Shown: one piece after another, positions 42,414-50,552 of the stretch | Position numbering within the stretch: the stretch's first letter is position 1 | How the letters are laid out: each line of letters begins with the position of its first letter | NCBI GenBank assembly: GCA_043743785.1 | Contig: JAYTVW010000060.1 | Span: 1 to 64,000, forward strand | Origin: JAQTNA01 sp043743785 | GTDB taxonomy: Bacteria; Pseudomonadota; Gammaproteobacteria; Burkholderiales; Rhodocyclaceae | Length of the DNA stretch: 64,000 bases | Reading direction: 5' to 3' | The notes under the pieces: model-generated | What the model was told of the DNA's origin: nothing | Database searches by the model: none | Seen by the model: only the letters and a program-made list of their open reading frames with translations | Position numbers and translations under genes: made by a program

Positions 42414-45400
42414 CCGCAAATACGCCGCGCCGTAGAACGCCGGCAGCACCAGGAGGGTCAGCAGCGTGGCCACCAAGAGGCCGCCCATGATGGCCCAGGC
42501 CATGGGGCCCCAGAAGATGCTGCGGGTGAGGGGAATCATGGCCAGGATGGCGGCGGCGGCCGTCAGCATGATGGGGCGGAAGCGGCGTACGGTGGCGCCG
42601 ACAATGGATTCCTCGACGGAATGTCCGGCGGCCCGGTCCTGTTCGATCTGGTCCACCAGGATCACCGAGTTGCGCATGATCATGCCGAACAAGGCGATCA
42701 CCCCCAGGTTGGCGACGAAGCCAAAGGGGATGCCGAACACCAGCAGCATGAAGGCCACACCGATGAGGCCCAGGGGCGCAGTGAGCAGCACCAGGAGGGT
42801 GCGGCCCATGCTCTGCAACTGGATCATGAGGAGCGTCAGTACCGTCAGCAGCATGGCGGGCATGACGGCCATGATGGAGTTCTCGCCCTTGGCCGCTTCC
42901 TCGATGGCGCCACCGGTCTCGATGCGGTAACCCGGCGGGAAGTCGGCGGCAAGCTTCTCCAGCAGGGGTTGGATGGCCTTCGACACCGCCGGCGCTTCGA
43001 TGCCGGGCCGGACCTCGGCCCGCACGGTGATGGTGGCCAGGCGGTTGCGGCGCCAGATGATGCCTTCCTCCAGGCCGTAGGAGAGGGTGGCCACCTGGGA
43101 CAGGGGCACATAGCGCCCGGCGCCGGTAGCGCCCCCCACCAGCACATTCAGGTCTGCCAGGGAGGACAGGTGTTGGCGATCGCCTTCTTCAGCCCGGGCC
43201 ACCACATCGATGAGCTGGTCGTCTTCCCGCAACTGGGTGACGGCGGTGCCTGCCAGCAGGCTGTTCAGCATGGAGGAGAGTTCCTGGGAGCTGACGCCCA
43301 GGGCGCGTGCCCGATCCTGGTCGATATCCAGGTGCACGGCCTTGGTCATTTCGTTCCAATCCAGGTGCACGCTGCGAGTGTCGCCATTGGCGCGCAGCGT
43401 ATCCGCCACCCGGGTCGCCAGGCGCCGGACCACGTTCAGGTCGCTACCCATGACACGAAATTGCACCGGATAGCCCACCGGCGGGCCGTTCTCCAGGCGC
43501 TGCACGTGGGCCCGCAAGTTGGTGAAGCTGGCGGCGAAGATAGCTTTGAGGCGCTTGAGGAGCGCTTCCCGCTCTTCCGTGCCCTTGGTGAGCACAACGA
43601 ACTGGGCGAAATTATTCGTATCCAGTTGCTGGTCCAGGGGCAGCACGAAGCGGGTGCTGCCCCGGCCCACATAGGCCACGAACTGGGCCACCGCCGGGTC
43701 GTCCCTGAGCAGGGCTTCCACCTTGACGACCTCCGCATCCGTGGCCTTGAGGGAGGCGGTCTGGGGTAGCCACAGATCCACCAGCAATTCCGGGCGGTTG
43801 GAGGAGGGGAAGAACTGGCGCTGTACGCCAATATTGAAGACAACGAGGGACAGCACGAAGGCAACGGCGGTGAGGCCGATGACTTTCTTGCGATTCGCCA
43901 CGCACCCCCCCACCAAACCCCGCAGGCGGCGGTAGAAGGGTGAAGCGTACATATCGTTGCCATGCTTTTGGGCCTCGGCCACCAATGCTGCGGCATCCAG
44001 CAGGCGATAGCCGATGAGGGGGGTGAATATCACGGCCACCACCCAGGACACCAGGAGGGCGATGGTGACCACGGCGAAAATGGAGAAGGTGTATTCCCCG
44101 GCGTCGGATTTGGCGAACCCCACAGGCAGGAAGCCGGCCACCGTCACCAGGGTGCCGGTGAGCATGGGAAAGGCGGTGGAGGTATAGGCGAAGGTGGCAG
44201 CCCTGGCCCTGTCCCAGCCCTGTTCCATTTTCACCACCATCATTTCCACGGCAATAATGGCGTCGTCCACCAGGAGGCCCAGGGAGATGATGAGGGCACC
44301 CAGGGAAACTTTCTGCAGATCGATGCCGAAGGCCTTCATGAGCAGGAAGGTGATCGCCAGGACCAGGGGAATGGACAGGGCCACCACCGTGCCGGTCCGA
44401 AGGCCCAGGCTGAGAAAACTGACGATGAGCACAATGCCCACCGCCTCGGCCAGGGAGGCGGTGAATTCCCGGATGGAGTCCCGCACTACCCGGGGCTGGT
44501 CGGACACGGAATGGATGTCGATGCCCCGGGGCAGGGTGGCCTCAATCTTCGCCATCTCCTGCTGCAGGCGTTCTCCCAAGTGAATGATGTCACCCCCCTT
44601 GGTCATGGCCACGGCGATGCCGATGGCCTCCCTGCCCTTGTAACGGAAGCGCGGCGCGGGTGGATCCACATAGCCACGACGCACGGTGGCGATGTCCCCC
44701 AGGCGAAACAGGCGACCGCCGGCCTGGATGCCCAGCTTGCGGATGGCCTCCGGGGAGTCGAACTCGCCGGAAACCCGCAGGGTCACCCGGTCCGAGTCCG
44801 TGTCGTAGAAGCCTGCCGGGGTCATGGCGTTCTGAGTCTGCAGGGCGCTGAACAGGGCCTGGGGGTTCAGGCCGAGGGTCGCCAGCTTGGCGTGGGACAC
44901 CTCAATGTAGATCTTCTCGTCCTGCACGCCGAGCAACTCCACCTTCTTCACCTCCGGCAAGGATTTCAGCGCCAGGGCGATGCGGTCTGCCCGACGGCGC
45001 AGTTCCGCCAGGTCGAAGCCGTCGCCGGTGAGGGCATAGATGCTACCGAAGACGTCGCCGAATTCGTCGTTGAAGAAGGGGCCGCCGGCACCCGCCGGCA
45101 GGGTGTGGCGTATGTCACCGACGTTCTTTCTGACCTGGTACCAAGTGCCGGGCACCTCCCGGGGCGGCGTGGTGTCCCGCAACTGGATGAAGATCAGGGA
45201 CTGGCCTGCAGTGGAACGGCTGCGCACCACATCCACCCAGGGCACTTCCTGGAGTTTCTTTTCAAGCTTTTCCGTGACTTGCTGTTCCACTTCCCGGGCC
45301 GTGGCGCCGGGCCAGGGGGTGTTGATCACCATGACCTTGAACGTGAAATCCGGATCTTCGGCGCGCCCCAGCTTGAAATAGCTGAACACCCCGGCCAGCA

Positions 45401-45473
45401 TCAGCACGGCCATGAGGTAGACCACCATGGACTGATGGCGGATGGCCCATTCGGAGAGGTTGGGAGTTTTCAT
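42390..45473 (-). CDS. RND-family efflux pump, inner-membrane transporter 1
   Basis: A 1027-residue RND transporter with twelve membrane spans in the usual 1+6+5 pattern and two large periplasmic loops. The proton-relay Asp pair is visible in GLLVDDAIIAVEMM. LGRAEDPDFTFKVMVI and the N-terminal MKTPNLSEWAIRHQSMVVYL mark a subgroup distinct from classical AcrB. It works with the membrane-fusion protein encoded just upstream. The last residues (RQDSEGRI) and stop come from a repeat element, so the C-terminus is non-native. Direction and drug specificity unknown. Confidence 0.93.
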   Translation of the reverse strand: MKTPNLSEWAIRHQSMVVYLMAVLMLAGVFSYFKLGRAEDPDFTFKVMVINTPWPGATAREVEQQVTEKLEKKLQEVPWVDVVRSRSTAGQSLIFIQLRDTTPPREVPGTWYQVRKNVGDIRHTLPAGAGGPFFNDEFGDVFGSIYALTGDGFDLAELRRRADRIALALKSLPEVKKVELLGVQDEKIYIEVSHAKLATLGLNPQALFSALQTQNAMTPAGFYDTDSDRVTLRVSGEFDSPEAIRKLGIQAGGRLFRLGDIATVRRGYVDPPAPRFRYKGREAIGIAVAMTKGGDIIHLGERLQQEMAKIEATLPRGIDIHSVSDQPRVVRDSIREFTASLAEAVGIVLIVSFLSLGLRTGTVVALSIPLVLAITFLLMKAFGIDLQKVSLGALIISLGLLVDDAIIAVEMMVVKMEQGWDRARAATFAYTSTAFPMLTGTLVTVAGFLPVGFAKSDAGEYTFSIFAVVTIALLVSWVVAVIFTPLIGYRLLDAAALVAEAQKHGNDMYASPFYRRLRGLVGGCVANRKKVIGLTAVAFVLSLVVFNIGVQRQFFPSSNRPELLVDLWLPQTASLKATDAEVVKVEALLRDDPAVAQFVAYVGRGSTRFVLPLDQQLDTNNFAQFVVLTKGTEEREALLKRLKAIFAASFTNLRAHVQRLENGPPVGYPVQFRVMGSDLNVVRRLATRVADTLRANGDTRSVHLDWNEMTKAVHLDIDQDRARALGVSSQELSSMLNSLLAGTAVTQLREDDQLIDVVARAEEGDRQHLSSLADLNVLVGGATGAGRYVPLSQVATLSYGLEEGIIWRRNRLATITVRAEVRPGIEAPAVSKAIQPLLEKLAADFPPGYRIETGGAIEEAAKGENSIMAVMPAMLLTVLTLLMIQLQSMGRTLLVLLTAPLGLIGVAFMLLVFGIPFGFVANLGVIALFGMIMRNSVILVDQIEQDRAAGHSVEESIVGATVRRFRPIMLTAAAAILAMIPLTRSIFWGPMAWAIMGGLLVATLLTLLVLPAFYGAAYLRQDSEGRI

Positions 45474-45478
45474 CGGAC

Positions 45479-45510
45479 GTGAGGGGTGAGGAGTAAGGGG
45501 TGAGGAGTGC
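45479..45510. repeat. Single heptamer arm (GTGAGGA class)
   Basis: GTGAGGG, GTGAGGA, GTAAGGG, GTGAGGA then GTGCGGCCCGCGGC: one arm without an inverted partner, immediately before the ATG of RND transporter 1. On the coding strand it is a pyrimidine-rich run, so no Shine-Dalgarno sequence precedes that ATG. Confidence 0.75.
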
Positions 45511-45549
45511 GGCCCGCGGCGAAGGGGGGTTCCAACACGCTTCCCGATC

Positions 45550-46623
45550 TCATTTCGCTTCCAGAATCTTCACCACTTCGCCGGCAATCAGCTTGTGCAC
45601 CCCGGCGGTGACGATGCGTTCGCCGGGCTTCAGGCCCTGGCTGACGCGGGCGCCGCCTTCCACGTAGCGGGACACCGTAACGACGCGCAGGCCGAGCTTG
45701 CCGTCGGCGCCCACCACCCAGACTGCTGGCTTGCCTTCCTGTTGGAACACGGCGGCCAGGGGAATGCAGATGGCAGCGGTCGCGTCCTGCGTCCGAAAGT
45801 TCACGGTGGCGGTCATGCCCAGCAACACCGAGCTATCTGCGCCCTGGATGCCGACCCGCACCGGGTAGGTGCGGGTGACCGGGTCCGCCACCGGAGCCAC
45901 TTCCCGCACACGCCCGACAAAAGTGCGCCCCGTACCCTGCTGGGACCACAGGCTCACCTCGGTCCGGCCGGCCTTTTGCAATTCGGCCATGCGGCTTTCC
46001 GGCACGTTGATGGCCACTTCCTTGTCATCTTCCCGGGCCAGGCGCAACACGGCTTGCCCCGCACCCACCACCTGGCCGGCTTCCGCCGCCAATTGGCTGA
46101 CCACGCCGGCGGAATCAGCCCGCAGCACCGTGTAGTCACTCTGGTGACGAGACAATCGGGCCTGGGCGTTGAGGACTTCGACCCGAGCGCGGCTGCCGTC
46201 GAACACGGCTTTTTTCTGTTCGAGGGCCGCCTGGCTGACGAAATTCTTTTCCCGAAGGTCTGTGTAGCGCGCCAGTTCCGCCTTGGCGAAAGCCAGTTCG
46301 GCCTGGGCGCCCGCCAGTTGGGCATCCGCGCCGGTGGCCCCCAGGGCCTGGTCGGCAGGATCGAGCCGGGCCAGTTCCTGTCCGGGCTTCACCCGTGCGC
46401 CGACATCCACGCTGCGGCTGAGAATCTTGCCCGGCACACGGAAGGCCAGGGCCGTCTCGAAACGGGCACGTACTTCGCCGGAATAGCTGGCGGCGGCGGA
46501 TTCCGCGGCCTGGCCTACCACCTGGGTCAGCACCGGACGGAGGGATGTCGGCGCCGCCTCCTCCTTGCTACCGCAGGCGGCCAGGGCCAGGGCCAGGATG
46601 GTGCAGGACAGACGGCGGTTCAT
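45550..46623 (-). CDS. RND efflux membrane-fusion lipoprotein 1
   Basis: A 357-residue periplasmic adaptor. Lipobox LAAC with Cys17 anchors it in the inner membrane. The order is beta-barrel/lipoyl (VGARVKPGQELARLDPADQAL), a coiled-coil hairpin (AELAFAKAELARYTDLREKNF), then beta-barrel and membrane-proximal domains. It links RND transporter 1 to an outer-membrane channel; none is encoded in this operon. It is transcribed divergently from the tetR gene across a 275-bp control region. Confidence 0.93.
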   Translation of the reverse strand: MNRRLSCTILALALAACGSKEEAAPTSLRPVLTQVVGQAAESAAASYSGEVRARFETALAFRVPGKILSRSVDVGARVKPGQELARLDPADQALGATGADAQLAGAQAELAFAKAELARYTDLREKNFVSQAALEQKKAVFDGSRARVEVLNAQARLSRHQSDYTVLRADSAGVVSQLAAEAGQVVGAGQAVLRLAREDDKEVAINVPESRMAELQKAGRTEVSLWSQQGTGRTFVGRVREVAPVADPVTRTYPVRVGIQGADSSVLLGMTATVNFRTQDATAAICIPLAAVFQQEGKPAVWVVGADGKLGLRVVTVSRYVEGGARVSQGLKPGERIVTAGVHKLIAGEVVKILEAK

Positions 46624-46865
46624 GGTGCGTGCTCCGGGGTGGCGGACAGCCCATAGGGACCGTTGGCCGGGGAGAAAGGGACGCAGCTTTGCCGCTTCCG
46701 TGGCGGGATGTCATCAGTGTTCATGACGCCGGGTTGATTTGTGGGAACAGGCCATTCTACCGGCCACCCCGGGGGTGTCAATGTCGGCGCACCAGCATTC
46801 TTACGGCAAGGCCGCCGCCCTGCTGCGTAGCGCTTGCACCCCGGCGAAAGTTCGGGGACAATAAA

Positions 46866-46885
46866 TAAGTCGGTCGATTGACTTA
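46866..46885. promoter_or_regulatory. Candidate TetR operator
   Basis: TAAGTC-GGTCGATT-GACTTA: an inverted repeat with a palindromic TCGA centre, located 14 bases upstream of the tetR start in the divergent region of the two efflux operons. Position and symmetry fit TetR autorepression. The rest of the 275-bp region (46624-46865) shows no repeat element. Confidence 0.6.
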
Positions 46886-46898
46886 ATTAAGGTTTAGC

Positions 46899-47591
46899 AT
46901 GAATGCTTGTCCCCACATCCCGGTGAGAGCCGATGGCGCCCTGGCCCGGCAGCGGCTGCTGCAGGCGGCGCTCGCGCTGTTCGCCGAAAAAGGCTTTGCC
47001 AAGGCGTCCACCCGGGAAATCGCCGAGGCGGCCCAATGCAACCTGGCGGCCATCAACTATTACTTCGGCGACAAGAGGGGCCTCTACCAGGCGGTGCTGA
47101 CCGAGGCCATCTGCGATGGCGCGGGCGGGGACGCCGAAGTCGGCTGTGCCGCCGGGGGCATGCTCGTCGCCGCTGACATCAATCAGGCGATGAAGGATTT
47201 TTTTCATGGCTTCCTGCAGCCCTTGAAGCAGGGGGAGAAGGTAAAGCTCGTCACCAAGTTGCATTTCCGCGAAATCGTCGAGCCTAGCGGACTCATGCAA
47301 GACTTCTGCGACACCCTCATCCGCCCCTTGCACGAAGCCATGCGGGGCATGCTGGCCCGACACTTTCAGGTATCCAATGACGAGCCGGACTTGGTGCGCC
47401 TGGCCCTGGCCATTCAGGGCATGGGCGTTTATTTTTTCCTCGCCCAGGACACCCTGGCCGTGCTGGCTCCCGAGATAACCGCCACGGCAAAAGCAGTGGA
47501 TACCCTGGCGGACCGGCTTGCCCTCTACGCCCTGGGCATGGTGCAGGCCGAAGCCGGCCGGCGGGCCGATGGAACTGCCGCATGCGCATGA
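46899..47591 (+). CDS. TetR-family transcriptional regulator
   Basis: A 230-residue regulator with an N-terminal DNA-binding domain (RQRLLQAALALFAEKGFAKASTREIAEAAQCNLAAINYYFGDKRGLYQAV, shown in parts here as ALFAEKGFAKASTREIA and NYYFGDKRGLYQ). The C-terminal domain resembles the DUF1956/CerR type that regulates efflux and copper-related pumps. ATG 46899 follows the candidate operator. Its stop overlaps the start of the next gene in an ATGA, so it is the first gene of tetR-channel-MFP-RND and faces MFP/RND pair 1. It is probably the repressor of both pumps. Confidence 0.92.
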   Translation: MNACPHIPVRADGALARQRLLQAALALFAEKGFAKASTREIAEAAQCNLAAINYYFGDKRGLYQAVLTEAICDGAGGDAEVGCAAGGMLVAADINQAMKDFFHGFLQPLKQGEKVKLVTKLHFREIVEPSGLMQDFCDTLIRPLHEAMRGMLARHFQVSNDEPDLVRLALAIQGMGVYFFLAQDTLAVLAPEITATAKAVDTLADRLALYALGMVQAEAGRRADGTAACA

Positions 47592-49138
47592 ACAAGTCTT
47601 TTTTCTCACCGCAGAGGCGCAGAGGCGCTGAGAAAAGCAATACAGATCAGAGTCTGTTGCCTTACATGGAAGATCGATCAGAGATGCAAAATAACTCGCC
47701 GCTCCTCTGCGCCACTGCGCCTCTGCGGTTCAAATCACGGTTTCTTGCTTCCGCTCTTGCCTGCCTCGCTCTCTCCGGTTGCGGCCTGATGAAGGTCGGG
47801 CCGGACTACGCCAAACCGGCCTTGCCCGTGGCGGCGGCTTGGCAGGCGACGGCCCTGCCCCACGGCGGCACGGTGACGGGGCTGGTGGACTGGTGGCGCC
47901 AGTTCGACGACCCCCTGCTAGCGGAGCTGGTGGCGGCGGCGGAGAAAGAGAGCGCCAGCCTGGCCCAGGCCCGGGCGCGCATCGAATCCGCCCGGGCGGA
48001 TGCGGTGGCGGCCGGTTCGGCCGGCTTGCCCTCTTTTGAGTTGGATGCATCGAGCCGGCGCAGCACCCTGGCCATGGGCAGTACCCTGGTGCACCAGCGC
48101 TCCCGCCAGGCCGGCGTGCAGGCCTCCTGGGAAATCGACTTGTTCGGCGGCGTGGCGCGGCAGAAGGAGAACGCCGAGGCCAGCCTGGATGCCACGGCGG
48201 CCCGCTGGCACGACGCCCGGGTGTCGGTGGCGGCGGAAACCGCCCTGGCCTACCTGGATTACCGCTACCTGGAACGCCGCGTGGCCCAGGCCGAGGCGGA
48301 CGCCGCCTCAAGGAAGGAGAGCGCTCGCCTCAGCGGGGAACTGGGCCGGGCCGGCTTCCAGTCTTCCGCCGACGTGGCCCTCAGCCGCGGCAGCGCCGCC
48401 GAGGCGGCCAGCACCCTGACGGACCTCCTTGCCCGCCGCGACATGCAGCGCAAGGCCCTGGTGGCCTTGAGCGGCCTCACCGAACCCGAGCTGAAGGCTC
48501 GTCTGGCCGCCAGGAGCGGTCGTTTCCCGGTGCCCGCTGGTTTTCGCGTGGACGAATTGCCGGCGGCGGTGTTGGCCCAGCGGCCGGATATGGCGGCGGC
48601 AGAGCGGGATCTTGCTGCCGCCAGCGCCGCCATCGGCCAAGCCCAGGCCCTGCGTTTCCCGAAAATCAGCCTGACCGGCAGCTTGACGGCGAATCGTCTT
48701 GTCACCGACCACATTCCGCTGTCCACCAACACATGGGGTTTCGGCCCCTCCATCAGCCTGCCCCTGCTGGACAGTGGGCGCCTGGCGGCCGGCGTGGAGG
48801 CCGCCCGTGCCCAGTATGTCGCCGCTGAATCCGCGTATCGCCAGAAAGCCCGGGACGCGGTGAAGGAAGTGGAACAGGCCATGCTGCGCCTGTCCGCTGC
48901 TGCCGACCGGGCCGGCGACGTGCGCCTGGCGGCGGAAGGCTACCGCGCCGCTTTCCAGGCCATGGAAACGCGCCAGCGGGCTGGCCTGGCCGCCTTGCTG
49001 GACCTGGAGGAATCCCGCCGCCTGATGCTCAACGCCGATATCGCCGTGGCCGCCTGGGAACAGGAACAAGTGGCCGCCTGGATCGCCCTCTACCGTGCCG
49101 TCGGCGGCGGCTGGAGTGCTGAAAATGCCAAGAGCTAA
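47588..49138 (+). CDS. NodT-family outer-membrane efflux lipoprotein
   Basis: An outer-membrane factor of about 500 residues with lipobox LALSGC, then GLMKVGPDYAKPALPVAAAW and the family motif VDWWRQFDDPLLAELV. It provides the exit channel for RND system 2. The start is uncertain: ATG 47588 is coupled to the tetR stop, and ATG 47684 is an alternative. The reading frame between them runs through a complete octamer-armed repeat element. Removing 138 bases would restore MNKSRFLASALACLALSGC, an ideal lipoprotein signal. The mature protein from the lipid-modified cysteine is unaffected. Confidence 0.9.
   Translation: MNKSFFSPQRRRGAEKSNTDQSLLPYMEDRSEMQNNSPLLCATAPLRFKSRFLASALACLALSGCGLMKVGPDYAKPALPVAAAWQATALPHGGTVTGLVDWWRQFDDPLLAELVAAAEKESASLAQARARIESARADAVAAGSAGLPSFELDASSRRSTLAMGSTLVHQRSRQAGVQASWEIDLFGGVARQKENAEASLDATAARWHDARVSVAAETALAYLDYRYLERRVAQAEADAASRKESARLSGELGRAGFQSSADVALSRGSAAEAASTLTDLLARRDMQRKALVALSGLTEPELKARLAARSGRFPVPAGFRVDELPAAVLAQRPDMAAAERDLAAASAAIGQAQALRFPKISLTGSLTANRLVTDHIPLSTNTWGFGPSISLPLLDSGRLAAGVEAARAQYVAAESAYRQKARDAVKEVEQAMLRLSAAADRAGDVRLAAEGYRAAFQAMETRQRAGLAALLDLEESRRLMLNADIAVAAWEQEQVAAWIALYRAVGGGWSAENAKS
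47608..47733. repeat. Octamer-armed palindromic element (GCAGAGGC type) within the nodT signal-peptide codons
   Basis: Left arm ACC then GCAGAGGC, GCAGAGGC, GCTGAGAA. The right arm is GCGCCACTGCGCCTCTGCGG, followed by TTCAAATC. The flanks CAAGTC (47593-47598) and CAAATC (47731-47736) are near-identical 6-base direct repeats. The spacer is unique. The element is a multiple of three in length, so the reading frame stays open. Confidence 0.85.
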
Positions 49139-49258
49139 ACGCCGAGGCGCCGAGACGCCGAGAAAAGAGAGTGTTGTTGCCTCTCGGGCTATTACGGAAT
49201 TGATGATGGGTGTTCAGAAGTTTTGGTTTTCCTCTGCGCCTCGGCGCCTCGGCGTTTC
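49137..49258. repeat. Octamer-armed palindromic element (GCCGAGGC type)
   Basis: AAACGCCGAGGC, GCCGAGAC, GCCGAGAA on the left. On the right TTTTCCTCTGC, GCCTCGGC, GCCTCGGCGTTTC, in which one unit is of the GCAGAGGC type, a mixed arm. It begins on the last base of the upstream stop codon (TAA) and ends 30 bases before the next ATG. Confidence 0.88.
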
Positions 49259-49288
49259 AAACTGTCTTTTCTTGATTCCTTCACACTC

Positions 49289-50422
49289 ATGAAAACAAAT
49301 CCCAAACTGCTGGCCATCGCCGGCGTCCTGGCTACCCTCGGCAGCTTCGCCTTCATGGGCCACGGCAAGGCCAACGCCCCCGCCGAAGGCCCCAAGCCCG
49401 CCCTCAGCGTCACGGTGGTGAAGCCCACAAACGCCGACCTGCCCCGGCGCCTGGCGGCCAACGGCAGCATCGCCGCCTGGCAGGAAGCCGCCGTAGGCAC
49501 GGAAACCGGCGGCCTGCGTCTGGCGGAAGTGCGCGCCGATGTGGGCGACCTGGTGAAAAAAGGCCAGGTGCTGGCGGTGTTCGCCCAGGAAACCCCCGCG
49601 GCGGAAATGGCCCAGGCCAAGGCGTCCCTGGCGGAGGCGGAAGCGTCCTTGGCTGATGCGAAAGCCAACGCGGCCCGGGCCCGCAGCATCCAAGCCTCCG
49701 GGGCACTGAGTTCCGTTCAACAGGCCCAGTACCAGACGGCGGAAGCCACGGCCCAGGCCCGCTCCGAGGCCGCCCGCGCCGCCCTGGCCCTGCAGGCCTT
49801 GCGCCTCAGGCACACTCTTGTGCTGGCGCCGGACGACGGCATCATCTCCGCCCGCGCCCCGGCCGCCGCCGTGGGCACAGTGCTGGCGCAGGGGCAGGAA
49901 CTCTTTCGCCTGATTCGTCGCCAGCGCCTGGAATGGCGCGCCGAAGTCACCGCCGCCGAGCTGGAGAAGTTGAAGCCCGGCGAGCGGGTTCAGGTTTCCA
50001 CCCCCGGCGGCACCACGGTGACGGGCACCCTGCGCACCGTGTCCCCGGCGGTGGACCCCCAGACCCGCAACGCCCTCGTTTATGTGGATCTGCCCGCGTC
50101 CGCCGGGGCGGGAAAGAACGCGCCCTTCAAGGCCGGCATGTTCGCAAGGGGGGAATTCGAACTGGGCAAGAGCGCCGGCCTGACCTTGCCCCAGGAGGCG
50201 GTGGTGCTGCGGGATGGCAACAGCTATGTCTTCCGTGTGAAAGCCGATAGCCGGGTCGTGCAGGTCAAGGTCCAGGTGGGCAGGCGTGTGGGCGACCGGG
50301 TGGAAATCACCGGCCTGGATGCCGCCGCCACCGTTGCCGGCCCAGGCGCCGGTTTCCTCAACGATGGCGACCTGGTAAAGGTCGTCGCGGCGCCAACCGC
50401 AGTAGCGGGACAAAAGCAATGA
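49289..50422 (+). CDS. RND efflux membrane-fusion protein 2
   Basis: A 377-residue adaptor with an N-terminal signal/anchor (MKTNPKLLAIAGVLATLGSF). It shows the biotinyl-lipoyl half-motifs (VGDLVKKGQVLAVF ... LRLRHTLVLAPDDGIISAR), a short coiled coil (AEMAQAKASLAEAEASLADAKANA), then barrel and membrane-proximal domains. It joins RND transporter 2 to the NodT channel. No clear ribosome-binding site precedes ATG 49289, and the gap upstream is an inserted repeat. Confidence 0.92.
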   Translation: MKTNPKLLAIAGVLATLGSFAFMGHGKANAPAEGPKPALSVTVVKPTNADLPRRLAANGSIAAWQEAAVGTETGGLRLAEVRADVGDLVKKGQVLAVFAQETPAAEMAQAKASLAEAEASLADAKANAARARSIQASGALSSVQQAQYQTAEATAQARSEAARAALALQALRLRHTLVLAPDDGIISARAPAAAVGTVLAQGQELFRLIRRQRLEWRAEVTAAELEKLKPGERVQVSTPGGTTVTGTLRTVSPAVDPQTRNALVYVDLPASAGAGKNAPFKAGMFARGEFELGKSAGLTLPQEAVVLRDGNSYVFRVKADSRVVQVKVQVGRRVGDRVEITGLDAAATVAGPGAGFLNDGDLVKVVAAPTAVAGQKQ

Positions 50423-50424
50423 TT

Positions 50425-50535
50425 AAACGCCGAGGCGCCGAGGCGCCGAGAAAACCTGGCGGAAATGTATCCATGGCCGTGGCAGTACGTGTTGGCTCTT
50501 GTTTTTCCTCGGCGTCTCGGCGTCTCGGCGTTTCA
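50425..50535. repeat. Octamer-armed palindromic element (GCCGAGGC type)
   Basis: AAACGCCGAGGC, GCCGAGGC, GCCGAGAAAA on the left. The right arm is TTTTTCCTCGGC, GTCTCGGC, GTCTCGGCGTTTC. The spacer is about 50 bases. It starts two bases after the stop of MFP 2 and ends 17 bases before RND 2. Confidence 0.88.
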
Positions 50536-50552
50536 ATTCAAGGTTTAAAAGG

